Assembly: GCA_028023455.1 (NCBI GenBank)
Contig: JAQFVV010000017.1
Coordinates: forward strand, 3,874,098-3,938,097
Direction of reading: 5' to 3'
Length of the DNA stretch: 64,000 nt
Source: Epiperipatus broadwayi
Lineage: Eukaryota; Onychophora; Udeonychophora; Euonychophora; Peripatidae
Shown: positions 11,931 through 24,894 of the stretch, piece by piece
Numbering within the stretch: position 1 is the stretch's first letter
Layout of the letters: each line of letters begins with the position of its first letter
Program-made: the position numbers and the translations under genes
Notes under the pieces: model-generated
The model's database searches: none
What the model was told of the DNA's origin: nothing
What the model saw: only the letters and a program-made list of their open reading frames with translations

Positions 11931-14600
11931 CAGTTAAAGTTAATAATCTTACTCTTATATTACTCCAACTACCTGGAAAAACTCTCTTCTGTGCCATCTT
12001 ATTAAAACATGATAATAATCTTATTTTTGCCCTACACCCTAAATTCATTCCCATCTTTGCTACCCATCTATCTAAACCTCATACTTTTCCACTTTTCAAT
12101 TTCTTTTCTGCTTCATTCAGTTAATTTTCTGTAAACATAATATTCCCATTACTATATGCTTTCATATTTTCTATTACTCTGTCCTTCACATCTAACATCT
12201 TTTCTATACCCATTACATTCTCTTTAAGTCTTCTCTAGAGCTATTCCCTCATCATCTAGTAATACTATCTCTCTCCCCTACATTTCTCCTTTTAATGTAA
12301 TTCCAAAAGTTTTTACTCCCATCTCTTCCATTTTTATTAGTATCCTCCAACATTTACTATTCAATTTTATTCTCTCTATATAATTATCTATTCTAGCCAA
12401 CTTCTTCTTTTCTAAGTACTTTTCCCATTTAGCATTAATATCTTTTTCACTTTCTTTGTTCTTAATAGCACACTTATATTCTCTACATGCTTCTTTTCTC
12501 TCTTTTACACTTTTACTAATTCTCATTTTTTATTACTTTATTCTTCTGTATATTCTCACCTAAAACCCTATTTGCCACTTTTTCTATTTAATCACACCAG
12601 TTCTTATACTTACCCTTAACCAACACTTCCATGATTTCTTCAACTTGTATTTAATACTCTTCCAAGTTATTCTTATCATTCACTCTCCACCCTCATCTTT
12701 TACTATTATTTCTACTTTTATTTCTATTCTCCATCACATTACTAACCATTTCTATGACAATGAAGTTATGATCACTAGTACATACTTTTTCTTTATTATC
12801 AAACACCTTAATATTCAGTACTTTATTCATTCCCTCTTTCTTTATTAATACATAATCTATTGTGTGAAATATATTATTTTTAGACCATGTGTATTGTCCC
12901 TCATAAATATTTGATAAATTTCCAATACTCAAATTCACTCGCTGACAAAATTTCTTCAAAAGCTGTCCATTTTTATTATATACATCATCAATTTTTTAAA
13001 TATGTCCATTCATATCCCCTATAACTATTATTCTCTTCCCCTTTTCTTTAAAATTCTATGTATCCTTAACTAGGCATTTATATATGCTAGTGATCTCCAG
13101 TAGCTATATAAACTACAGCCACCATCCATTCTTTTCTACCCAATCTTATTTCAAACCACAAATGTTCTTGACTTTAAACAATATTTAAATATTTTTTGAT
13201 ACAACACCTATATCACCATCCCTTCTTTCTTTTTTTTTTCTATTTATACCCTGCCATACCAAATGTTCCAGAATAGGTTCTTCTTCTTCTCTTAGATGTG
13301 TTTCCACTACTGCTAATACCTCAAGCTATTTATTTTCAATTGCTTATTCCATCCACTTCTCTGGTCTCCTACCACCTTGCATATTCAAATACCCAATTTT
13401 AACAATTTTTTCTTTCCTGACTACTCTTTTATAAATTCTTTTAATTCTTTCTTTTCCATTATATTTATAAATAACTTTTTATTATTAATTTTATAGACCC
13501 ATTTTTTCTCCATATCTACACTATATCTAAATCAACTACCTTTTGCTTATTTTTTACATTCCATTCATTCTTTTTCTTTTTGATAATACTACAATTTAAC
13601 CCACCCCCCTTTATAGATTTCCTGAAATACATTCTTTATAAATCAGACTACCTAAAACTTCACTTTTTGTTTTTGTAAATGCAACCCATTTTTACTATAT
13701 AACTAACTCTTTCCAATAAAATAATCCTACACATCCACAAACATATTATTTCTCTCACACAATTTTTTCAATCTCCCATTTATAGAACATGCCCTATCTA
13801 ACAAATGCCTCTTATCAAATCTTGGTAATAATCCAACTACCCCTAACTCTTCCTTTAATCTTACTCAAATTCCTAATCAATTCTTCATACTCATCCATTA
13901 CAGTCTCTGATGGTTCAGACAAATTATTAGTCCCTACCATAACATACACATCTCTACCACCTTGATTTTTTACTTTATCTACCACATCCCTAATTCTAGT
14001 TCCAGGCAAACATACCTGCGTCTATTTTTCCTTGCAATTATATCCCAACATTCTCAAATTAGTGAATCTCCTATCAATACTGTCTCATAGTCTACTTTCT
14101 TTACTCCCTCCATAACATTTTTTACTACCTTCTGGCCCTCCTCATCTACTTTTTCCTTATCATTTCTACTCAATAATTCCTTTATCTCCTCACACTTTGT
14201 CTCTAATCATTTTAATTTTGCTTCTACATTCTTCACTTCTTCCTCTATCTTACTTAGCCTTTGATTAACCATCTCCATTACACTATTATTTTCTCCACCC
14301 TTTTCCCTGACTTTCTCTTTAAACTATCTACACATAGAAACCACCTTCTTTATCATGTTTACACACTGACTACATAACCATAAAGCTGTTATATCCTTCC
14401 TAGTCTTATTCAAACATTTCAAGTGATAAACTTCATCACACACAGTACACTTTACCAGAGCGTGTCTAGTTTCTTTCTGCCGATTATATATGCCTTGTGG
14501 AATACAAAGGCAATCCATATTCCTTATTTCCCAAATCACCTATTCTATATTTGACTTTATTAAAACCGATCAAGCTATAACCATATATTTTCCAACCTTA
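11930..14600 (-). pseudogene. CR1-like LINE, 5' half: PHD finger, SGNH esterase, APE endonuclease, start of RT
   Basis: Minus-strand non-LTR retrotransposon. Near 14539-14345 it encodes a PHD-type zinc finger (CTVCDEVYHLKCLN, then WLCSQC). Near 14010-13620 lies an SGNH/GDSL-type esterase (MPGTRIRDVVDKV, VMVGTNNLSE, and a late GLHL-type block). At 13270-12690 lies an apurinic-type endonuclease with the SDHNFIVIEM end motif near 12770. PHD plus esterase upstream of endonuclease is the known ORF1 arrangement of CR1-like elements. The copy stops abruptly at about 11938, inside the RT N-terminus (REKVRILSCFN), and lacks the YADD region. Loss of the 3' rather than the 5' part is unusual for a LINE. 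Many stops make it dead. Confidence 0.8.
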
Positions 14601-14904
14601 GGTCTTCAAAATGTTATCTTTTTTCTCAAAAATAAATGACTGTTCTTAAATTAAAAAAAAAATCCTTTAGTAACAAACATTTATTTATTTTGTTATCTAT
14701 ATATATTTTGTTATATAACAAAATAACTTCCTTTTAAAAAAACTTCTATATATAAATAACAAACGAAAAACTTTAAAACAAATAAAAACAAAATTTTCAA
14801 TCTTTCAAATTTCAATTAAGTCACTCTCTTGACCACTATTTATACTTTCATACACAATAATCACTCTTTATATTAATGCTCTCAGATGAAACAAATATAA
14901 AAAT

Positions 14905-17900
14905 ACTGTGATGTGATATGATGTGATGCACTGTGTTTTCTTCTTAAACGTAGTCAGGAATCTCTCAGCAACTTTGCCCAGAGAAACCTGTTAGCCACTT
15001 TACATTCCCTTTCCATTCTCCACCCCAAGTTTTCCCATAATCTGCTCCATCCCATTTCCACAACATAATCTTTGTCAACACCATGACCTTCATATCTAAA
15101 TCCCCCTTATCTTTTTCCAAACCTAGCATAAATACCAATAAATCACTTTCTGTATAATCACTTTGTTCATATTTAATCCTCAATAACTTCATTATTTGTA
15201 CCCTTTCTGCTTCCAAGCATTTCCATTGAAGTAAAAGATGCCTAATATATTCTATGCCTTTCTTACACAACTTGCTGATGAATTCACCCATATTTTTCCA
15301 TTTACATGTATATTCCCTTGTTTCTAAAAATCCCATTCAAGCCTTAAACAATAAACTACTTTCCTTACTATTGTCATAAATTAACTCACACCCAATGTTC
15401 TGTTCACTACTATATATATATATATTTAAACTCATTTTACTCTCCATACTAGTTTTCCATCTCTCCAACTCCCTATTCTTTATTAATGCATCTATTCTTC
15501 TATCCCACTCCTTATCACTATAACACTCAACAATCATCCCACCTTTTGTACAAGTATACTGACATAAAGTCTTTATCCAAATCTTCTGCATACCACATTA
15601 CCTTTCTCACCCATCTTATTGCTGCCCTTTACTTGTAACTCAATTAAATACTATTTTGGCTATTCTTTTATTATCCATAAACTGCAATCTACCAAACATT
15701 TTCAATTTGCTTTTTGCATCCCTCATATAAAAACTTGACCATCCCATTTCTCCTTAAATTTCCTCCTTTGCTGTCCACACCTCTGCATCTAATGCATGTC
15801 TTCCTACTTCCTCTCTGTACTTTTTCTAAGTAATCTAATACCTTTTTACTAACACATAATGCATCATTGCCATATGTTAACCCTGTTACTGCCACTCCCT
15901 TCTATACAATTTTAGCTACATCATATTTATTATATGAAAACACTGTTAATTTCTTTATCAATCCCTTTCTTTTCTTTGCTTCATTTATCAATTTTTTTCT
16001 CCTATTCATCCAAACGATTTTTCTTATTACTCAAGATGATTCCCAAATAACTATATCTATTCACTACACTTAACTTTATATCCCCCAATAAGACATCTTT
16101 GTCTTCTCTTTCCCCAGTATTCACCATCATTATATTTGAAATTTTCTTTAAATTTAATCCCCATATCTTTACCCACCCTTGCACATGTCCTCAGCATAAC
16201 TTTCATATATTCTCTTCTTTGTGCACACAAAAAGACGTCATCTGCAAAAAAAAAAAGACCAGACAATGTATATACTCTCTTGCCACCTATTAACAGTATC
16301 TCTATCCTTCTTCCTAGTCTTTTTATTGCTCTCTCCATTTCACTCAAATACAACACAAACAAAATAGATGACATAGGGTATCCTTGCCTCAGTCCTACCC
16401 CATTTTTAACTTTAACTGATTCTATATCTCCTAATTGATTTGTATAGTAATTATTTTCATATAATTTCTTAATAACATCCCTTCATCCATTCCCAGATTT
16501 GCTAAACTTATTCATAATCTATTTCTATTTTACTCTATCATATGCCTTCTCTATATCTATAAAACTCATATATAACTGTCTATCTGAATTCCTACTCATA
16601 TCCATAAGTTGTGTAATTACAAATAAACTTATCTCCTATACACCTATCTGACCTAAAACCTCTTTACATTTCCCCCACTACATTATTTTCTTTCATCCAT
16701 TTTGCAACTCTTCCAGCCACCATATATGAAAAAACTTTATATAAAACTGATGTTACCACTATCAGTCTATAATTATTTAACTTTCTATGATTCTTACCTT
16801 TTCCTTTAAATAATAATCTTACTCTCATATTACTCCAACTACCTGGAAAAACTCTCTTCTATGTCATCTGATTAAAAACATGATAGTATCTTTACTTTTT
16901 CCCTACACCCTAAATTCATTATCATCTCAGCTGCCCATCCATCTAACCTTCTTGCCTTACCACTTCTCAATTTCTTCCCTGTCTCAGTCAGCTTATTTTC
17001 TGTAAACCTAATATTCCCATTACTATATGCTTTCATATTTTCTATCCCTCTGTCCTTCACATCTAACATCTTTTCTATATCCATTGCATAAACATTCAAT
17101 ATTCTCTCTAATTCTTTTCTAGAGCTACACACTATTCCCTCCTCATCCAGTAATACTATCTCCCCCCCCCCTAAATTTCTCCTTTTAATGTAATTCCAAA
17201 TTTTTTTACTCCCACCTCTTCCACTTTTATTAATAACATCCAATAATTTACTATTTAGTTTTATTCTCTTTGTATAATTATCTATTTCAGCTAACTTCTT
17301 CTTTTCTAAGTACTTTTCCCATTTAGCATTAATATCTTTTTCACTTTCTTTGTTCTTAATAGCACACTTATATTCTCTGCAGGCTTTTCCCCTCTTTTTT
17401 ACACTTTACCTAACTCTCATTTTTCTATTACTTTTATTCTTCTGAATATTCTCACTTAAAATCCTATTTCCTACTTTTTCTATTTCATCACACCAGTTCT
17501 CATACTCATTTCCAACCAACTCTTCAATGGTTCCTTCAACTTGCATTTTATGTTCTTCCAACTTATTTTTATCATTCACTCTCCATCCACATCTTTTACT
17601 ATTGTTTCTACTTTTATTTCTATTTTCCATCACATTGCTAACCATTTCAATTACAAAGAAATTATGATCACTATTACATACTCTCTCTTCATTATCAAAC
17701 ACCTTAATTTTTTGTACTTTATTCATTACCTCTTTCTCTACCAATACATAATCCATTGTATGAAATATATTATTTCTAGACCATGTGTATTGTCCCTCAT
17801 AAATATTTGATAAGTTTCCAATGCTCAAATTTACTCTCTGGCAAAATTTTATTAAAAGCTGTCCATTCTTATTATCTACATCATCAATTTCTTCAATATG

Positions 17901-18660
17901 CCCATTCATATCTCCTATAACCATTATTCTCTTCCCATTTTCTTTAAAACTCTGTATATCCTTAACTAGACAGTCATATATGCTATTGTTCCACTCCATT
18001 ATAGTTTGACTATCTCCAGTAGCTATATAAACTATAGCCACCATCCATTCTTGTCTTCCCAACCTTATTTCAAACCACAAATGTTCTTGGCATTTAACAG
18101 TATTTAAATATTTTTTTGGTATAACACCTACACCACCACCCTTTTTTTCTTTCTTTTTTCTATTTATACCCTCCCATACCAAATCTTCCTAAACAGGTTC
18201 TTCTTCTTTTAGATGTGTTTCCACTACTGCTAACACCTCAAGCTCTTCATTTTCAATTGCTTTGTTTAATTACTGCCACTTTTCTGGTCTTCTACCACCC
18301 TGCATATTCAAATAAACAATTTTAACATTTTTTCTTTCCTAATTACTCTTTTATAAATTTTTTTGATTCTTTCTTCTCCATTATGTTTATAAATAACTTG
18401 CTTACCATTAATTTTACAGACTCATTCCCTCTCCACATTTAAACTTATATCTAAATCAACTGCCCTTTGTTTATTCCTTACATCCCGTCCATTCTTCTTC
18501 TTTTTAATAACACTACAATTTAAAATCACCCCCCCCCTTTACAAGTTTCCCCGAACTACATTATTTATAAATCAGATTCACTAAAACTTCACTTCCTTCT
18601 CTACCTAAGTGCAACCCATCTTTACTATATAACTCCCTCTTCCCAATAAAAAAAATCCTA
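14905..18660 (-). pseudogene. CR1-like LINE, 3' part: endonuclease and reverse transcriptase
   Basis: A second copy of the same family, upstream in the same orientation. It starts inside the esterase C-terminus (LYSKDGLHLGREGSEV near 18610). The endonuclease spans 18320-17600, with LNMQGGRRPEKW, ETHLKEEE, VIGDMNGHIEE and NSDHNFFVIEM. The RT spans about 17240-16050, including GKARRLDGWAAEMI, LIVVTSVLYKVF, RGFRSDR and the catalytic FFADDVFLCA near 16240. C-terminal coding continues to about 14965 and ends with a CATCACATC-type repeated tail near 14910-14935. Longest open piece is 258 codons (18182-17406). It is 5'-truncated and carries numerous stops and shifts. Confidence 0.85.
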
Positions 18661-19250
18661 CTTCTGTATTCTTTGTAAGAGACATTCAGTGGTAGAGGCT
18701 TGGACTACAATGTGCTTGACTTCTGGAGAACAATTCCAATTACTTTTTGAATATCCCTTCACATTCCTATTTTTTCTTCTTTAATGAAAAATCTACCAGA
18801 TATGGTGGTGACCTGGCCAAATTCTGCAATGGAAATTATTTTTAATCAATAGCCCTGTTACATTTTTAGAGAACAAAGAGATACATAAATAGGGTGACCC
18901 AAATGTACTATTATCTGCTGAGTAAAACTTCTGTTACAAACTCAGGTTCAAAACAAACTCCTGTTCTACCAAATCTTTTGATATCATTGTTACAATCACA
19001 GCTAAAGAGTAAAAATGTGGGTGCATAGGCAAGACACTCCTTTGTTACAGTTAATACAGAAAAATGATTGATCATATGAGAGCTTTATGATCAACTTCAG
19101 TAACCAAATGCAGTAATAAAAAATAAAAAAAAGGAAATAAAACAGAAAAAGCACATAAGATAAACCAAAAAGACTGAAAAGACATGATCTAGTTTTTGAT
19201 AAGCCAACTTCCTAATCATCAACAACAGTATTCTCTCAAATAAACATATC
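18660..19250. other. Non-coding, nothing recognised
   Basis: Unique-looking sequence between two LINE fragments; no feature supported. Confidence 0.4.
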
Positions 19251-19775
19251 CAGAAAGCACTCCCATCATCAATTCATCTATTTTTTCATTCCATTCTTTT
19301 CATTGCCCAGCTCTTCAATTTCATATATGTTTCACCATTCAACAATATCATTCTCTTCATCTTTTTTTTTATTTTCACTCACCATTCCTTCCAAAACATC
19401 TTTCATTAAACTATAATTTCTTCTTAATATATGTCCAATTCAGTTTCTTTTTCTCTCTCTGATTTTCTCAATCAATCTTCTTTCTTTATTTACTCTTTTC
19501 AAAACTTATTTGTTATTTTGTACATCCAATTGATGTTTTCCATTCTTCTCCATATCCACATCTCAAAGGCATCAAATCTGTTCCTAATTTTTATTACTCA
19601 TTGCCCACATTTCACAACCATATATTAGTACACTCCACACATAGTATTTAATTAATCTTTTTCTTAATTCTCTCTTTAAATGTCCACAAAATATTCTATA
19701 TCTTTTAATAAATGTCTTCTTTACTAATAGCAAGCAACAAAAGATATCACTAGTTGAATGAATATTGATCATCTA
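19250..19775 (-). pseudogene. LINE reverse-transcriptase C-terminus
   Basis: The minus strand reads RELRKRLIKYYVWSVLIYGC followed by EMWAMSNK, then after a shift MWIWRRMENINW and RERKRNxIGHILRR. This is the typical thumb and post-RT region of RTE-like and related LINE RTs, where a YGCE-W segment is followed by WRRM and GHILRR. Only about 170 codons survive with several stops. It is not a copy of the CR1-like element next to it. Confidence 0.75.
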
Positions 19776-20502
19776 AAGTCGTTTTGATACCTACAATGAT
19801 TGATTTCAATTTCCAATATTTATACCTTACATGTATACACCTATTATAATATACCAATAAATAAATAAAAGTTATGGCCAGCTTATGGTATGATTGCTAT
19901 CTGATAGTTATGCAATAAGATGCTTACAGTTTTTATTTATTTATTTCTTTCTTCATATTTGTGGAAATAATTTCAGTATTTTTATTCCAGTAAAAAAGTG
20001 ATTGGTTCTTCATACAGCCTATCTACCATCCTTTCTGAATCAAGGCATATGTTATATGGCAATGTAGTTTAGCTATTCACAACAAAAATTTTAAGGCACT
20101 AATTTGTCTGAATCACAAGTTATGGCATGAAATGTGATCATGTTTTATACTTTGACCCATGATGAAACAACATGCTAACATTAAATTTTGTTTTAAACAG
20201 CATTAACCACTGCATAAACATTTGAAGTATGTATTGCAGTGAAGCTGTAAATTTCAATAACATTTTAAAGTTGTTGTCATGGTGATAGGAAGAGTATTGA
20301 AGATAATCCATAAAGAAAGATACATAGTGACACATCTTGCCTCATAACTCTTAATCTATATCTGATAGTACCTTAGAAATTTTGGGGTATCAGAATTGTG
20401 TTATTACATAACACATGCATTGATTTACAGTTGGTGCTGCAGTAAGCTTGAAGAGAGAACCAATTACCTCTTTACTGAGATGCAATAGTAATAAAAATCC
20501 TT

Positions 20503-20690
20503 GAAAATATTTAATTCAGTATGTATATATATAAATACTGAATGAAATATGTTTATGGATTGTTATTATAATAAAGAATAAAAATAAAGAGATTATATCC
20601 AAGTAAGCAGAAATAACTTTTTGCCTTTTGTTGTTTCCAAAAAACTATCAATTACAACTAGTTGACAATCTCCATAAACAATTTTCTCCA
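20503..20690 (+). repeat. Dispersed repeat family E, another copy
   Basis: Same signature as at 4075: GGATTGTTATTATAATAAAG, then GAGATTATATCCAAGTAAGC, then AATTACAACTAGTTGACAA. Confidence 0.7.
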
Positions 20691-20835
20691 TTAATTTATA
20701 ACTTTGTCGCATAATCTTATTAAAAATAATATTCTTTTATAAGGAAATAAATTGCTACTTGAAAGAAAAATGTTTGTTGTTTTGTAGGAGTCAAAATGCT
20801 TATCCATTTTTCAAGAATATATATATATATATTGA
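20690..20835 (+). repeat. Repeat shared with 29128-29290 (inverted)
   Basis: The block with AATCTTATTAAAAATA, TTCTTTTATAAGG, AAATTGCTACTTGAAAGA and TCAAAATGCTTATCCATTTT is found again as reverse complement at 29128-29290, and its end also at 23881-23915. It adjoins (TA)n each time, and the copy at 23881 marks one end of the PLE composite, so it may be a PLE terminus. Confidence 0.6.
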
Positions 20836-23800
20836 AGCTGGAAATATAGTACATATTTCTGCTTCACCTAGTGCCAATGTCATCAGCACTAGTCTGGGTT
20901 TGAACCCAATCTTTATTAACTGACACCCATCTCATAATAGGTGGAAGTATATTTTAAGCAATATTATAATCTTTTATATTTCATTAATCTTATTTTATAA
21001 TTAAAACTAACCTTTTATATTAGTTTATTTATTTTATATTTGTAAAAATGTATATTGTGTTTATTTTATTAAATTGAATTGAATCCTAGATATCTATAAA
21101 ATGTTACAAATATTTCAAATTCTTTATTAAAGTTCATTTTCTTCAATTAATTAGTGGGTAACATTTTATATTTATCTTTTAATCAATGTACACTTGAGAA
21201 TCAATTATTTAAACAATGTAATATTTTTAAAAAATATTTTGTAAATTTCTGCTTAAGTTTATGTCAAATATGTTTGAAAGTCATTGTACCAAATTCCTAA
21301 AAATTTTCTAAATAAAATCTACATTTTTGTTAATCTAAACCTTAATTAAATAGATTTTGTTAGTACAATGACTGATAAACTTAATATGCTTGTTGTTGTT
21401 TTTTAATTAACAAATCAATCCTTGGGGCATGTTCATGCAGAGTGATAGATTTTCCCTCCAAGCAGGATCCAACCTCAGAGAAACACTTAGAGCAATTGCA
21501 ATTGGCAGTTGTCACTGTAGATTTAATCCTATAGATAAAGTCAGATCACATAAATAGTGGATCTTTGATAAGAGGGATTATTATTGAGTTTACTGAAGAG
21601 AAGTGATTAATCTATATATACATATATATCATGCCTAAAGAAATGATGGGGTGAAAAGATCAGTCGTTTGCTTCTCAGAGGTCTGTTCCACCAGCCCATC
21701 CATGCCTTTCCAGTGCTTTAGACATCTAGACAGAGACTGTCTGTGTTGAGGAAGCCTGAAATGATCTGACTGTATTAACTGCCTGTATTAACTGATTGAT
21801 TCTGAGGTAACGTCCAATTCGCCGCAAGCCATTGATTTTATTTTACTTGTTTTCAAAATCTATATTAATTTATATTTTATATCTGTGTAATGTTTATACA
21901 GCTTGGTTTAAAATGCGCCTTTTAATTTTATTCAATTTAAAATATCAATTCTTATAAAATCTTACATTATTTTGATGCAGCAAATTAAATTAATTTTTGT
22001 CGGTTTGTTTAGATTATTTGACTTACTGAAATTTCCAAATACAAAATTCAATGAGCTATTAACTTTAAATCCTTCCCCTGTTATTTTTTTTTAACTTAAA
22101 AATCATTACAAGAGACTTACTTCCCGTAAATTAATTACTAGAAAGCTCATTTAGTTTTGTACATCATATATAAATTTATTTGAATGATTGAAATTATTTT
22201 AAAAGTATCTTACTATTACCTCCAATTTAAAATAGCCCTGTAATTATTTCTGAAAGAATAAATAATTTTAGTGAATCAATTAAGTAAAATTTATCATAGA
22301 ATTTTATCAGTATATATATTTCATACATATATTTTATTTGTCAGAAAATATTAAAATTATGATTTACAATTTATTAGTTTGATATTTAATGCCCGTCTAT
22401 GTTAATTAAAAACAGTCTTATTTTGTAATCTTTGATAAACTATTTAAGAACTTATTAATAAATGAAATGTTTGTGAAGTGTGGAAAACAATTTATATTTT
22501 AGTTAATTCCTTTTTTTAAAATATATATTATATTTATGATTCATTCATTAGTGGACTAAGGTTTGTGGGGACTTTCTATCAACATCAGGGAACTGATTAT
22601 TTTAATCAGGAATTCATTTAATAATTTTGTTAGTGATACACTATCTATTTATATATCTGAGGCATTATGTATTTATAGCTACAACCAATCACTTATTATT
22701 ATTATTATTATTTTGCTTTGCTAATCACCTCTTAGGACCTTCAGAATCTGACCAGTCCAACCTTTTACACTCCCTCAAAGTAGTGGTAGTTCATACCAAG
22801 GGATCTTTTCAAGCATTGCCATTAAGACATATATGCACATCAAAATATTATTATTATTATTATTATTTAGAGACATGTTTGGCTGGAGGCTAGCATTTCT
22901 CATCATCTAGTTGTATTTGCTAGGAAATTTTCTTTAGTAAAGCCACCCAGAGGTTCATAACAGACCTCATTTATTTTGTTGTAATCTATAATAGCATACT
23001 GCCTTCTTTATCATTTTATATCTTTATTTAGCAAACCTGAAAGGCTCTCTGCCATGGTGGCACGTCCTTCACAAGCCAATTTCATTAATTAATTAAATCT
23101 GACTGTATAATTGTCAATTATTTATTTAAGAACTATTTTGCTTCCCACACTCATTATATACAAATGATTTTAAATGTAATAGTATTTTAAATGCACATCT
23201 TTCATATCTTGTAATATATATATAAAATAGATTTATTTATAATCTTTTAAAAGGGCTAATAATATTTTATTGCTGATTGGTTTTGGCCGACCAATTAACA
23301 AACTTTTACATTGTTTGTCAAAGCCGCATCAAAACGAATTAAAATAAAATCACCAAGTTGTATAAACAGAGACTTAACTTATTTTGTACTAAATTCCTTA
23401 ATAAATTCCTATAATGTTGTTATTTTAAATAAGCTTAGTTTGTCATCACTCCCAATCTCTAAGGTTAATTAATCTATTTATTTAAATATTTCCTTGATTT
23501 AAATTCACTTCTTTATAATGTTGCCATAAAGAATTATCATTATTACGGTTCAAACCATTAGTAATCGATCAAATCATATCTGTACCATCTGCAATCGTCA
23601 GAATCCATTAAATCATTGATTTTTCATATAAACTCTTTTATAATTTTGAGACTCTATGTGAACCATGACCTCCAGCTGGGATGGAATAAAACCAAGCACT
23701 GCTAGTGTCATCACAAACGTTATCCATTAGTCAGAGAGGCAATAGTTTAGGCAAATAGGTTAGGATTCATCCTTGTCCTGACATATGTATCTTGTGCATG

Positions 23801-23870
23801 GTTGGATTCAAGGTACTTTTGCTCAGATTATTGGTCTTGTTGAATGAATACACGATTTTGACCGGCACAC
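20835..23870. other. 3 kb without genes
   Basis: AT-rich DNA with (TTA)n tracts at 22697 and 22845 and two less AT-rich patches (21420-21850 and 23640-23860) in which I recognise no gene. Nothing else is supported. Confidence 0.45.
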
Positions 23871-24124
23871 ATATATATATATAGGATTCAAAATGCATAT
23901 CCATTTTCAAAAATATTATATATATTATCTTCTAGAAAATGTACATATATATTTAATGTTTTCATGGGGATATGGTGTAAATAAAGTAGTTTTTTGGTTA
24001 AAGTATGTGATATTTTTGATTACTTCCCAAGGTTTTGAGAAAATAGCATCCACCATTGTCAAGGTTAACTTTTCAAAGAATACCTATTAGAGCTCAAATA
24101 GTAATGAGATGGAGTATAAAAATG

Positions 24125-24425
24125 AGATTGGGCTTGAAGTAGTTGTGCATTCAAAATATTAGAGTACCAAACTCTCCATACAAAAGTGTTAAGATCTAGG
24201 TGCAGTACACTAAAATCCAAGGCTTCTTACTGATGAAAGCCACAAGCTAGAAACTAGTCTGGGGCTGTTGAATGAGCAGGCACTAAATAGGGATTTTATG
24301 CCCAAACCTTCCATTGATTATGAAGGCTTGTACTTGGTGGCATTACTATATGGAAAATTTGGTACTCCTATTAATAGAATGTGTAACATTATGAAATGGT
24401 GACCATGTGATGTTTTAGTTTCATT
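24125..24425 (+). mobile_element. A element copy A1
   Basis: Carries the family signatures GCCACAAGCTAGAAACTAGT, GGATTTTATGC and the terminal block ending GACCATGTGATGTT. It lies inside minus-strand type-2 PLE sequence and contains a ribozyme motif at 24225-24264. Confidence 0.8.
24225..24264 (+). ncRNA. Hammerhead-like ribozyme motif (A1)
   Basis: Core CTGATGA at 24230-24236, stem II from AGC/GCT with loop CACAA, GAAA at 24250-24253, and a self-complementary stem III ACTAGT ending GTC. Predicted cleavage is between C24259 and T24260. Stem I pairs TCTTA with TGGGG, mostly through G-U wobbles. All core residues needed in a hammerhead are present; the outermost stem II pair is an A-A mismatch. 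Confidence 0.7.
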
Positions 24426-24720
24426 CTGAATGTATGGATAACAAAATGTTTATTTTCTTCAGTTTCATCATTAATTGATTTCAAGTTTATATTAGAAGAA
24501 AGAGATAAATGGTCTCCATAAGACTGGAATACATGTGCTTCATTAGCACTATTTAAACCACTTGATCTTTTTAATATTTCAATTAACAGCCTTGTGGTTC
24601 TCGGATCATACTTCTCCAAATTAGCAAGTGATTTAGCATTATTAAAATCAAGTTTGTGACCAATTTCTAAAAAATGTTAATACATTTAAAGATCATCCTT
24701 TCAAGCTATTGTGCATGCAC
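24390..24720 (-). pseudogene. Type-2 PLE, C-terminal end of GIY-YIG region (inverted fragment)
   Basis: The minus strand reads FLEIGHKLDFNNAKSLANLE, then RTTRLLIEILKRSSGLN and SYGDHLSLSSNINLKS. The plus-strand copy at 26350-26600 gives the matching FLEIDHTSDFDNVKILTNLE and related downstream blocks. In PLE and related GIY-YIG endonucleases this H-x-DF segment and the charged helix follow the catalytic module. The reading frame is open for 76 codons. It is the left, inverted half of the composite. Confidence 0.7.
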
Positions 24721-24856
24721 TTTTTACAAGTGTTAATAATAAATGAATACTTTCACTCCCAACACAAGATATAGTATTTATGAAAGAATAAAAGTATTCA
24801 TTTATTATTAACACTCATAAAAAGTGCATGCACAATAGCTTGAAAGGCTGATCTAT
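24700..24856. repeat. Palindrome of PLE terminal type
   Basis: TTTCAAGCTATTGTGCATGC at 24702 is mirrored by GCATGCACAATAGCTTGAAA at 24825, arms about 53 bp. The motif recurs with the same inner words (CAACACAAGATA, GAAAGAATA) in the palindrome at 55635-55910. Confidence 0.85.
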
Positions 24857-24867
24857 TACAATTATAA

Positions 24868-24886
24868 ACATAGCGCTATATAAAAT
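24868..24886 (+). promoter_or_regulatory. TATA-box-like site in PLE terminal repeat
   Basis: AGCGCTATATAAAAT follows the palindrome and precedes the type-1 PLE coding by some 20 bases. The sister terminus at 55927 has CGCGCTATATAAAAA. A TATAAAA preceded by GCGC looks like a core promoter, but AT-rich background makes TATA words common. Confidence 0.4.
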
Positions 24887-24894
24887 AAATGCTT

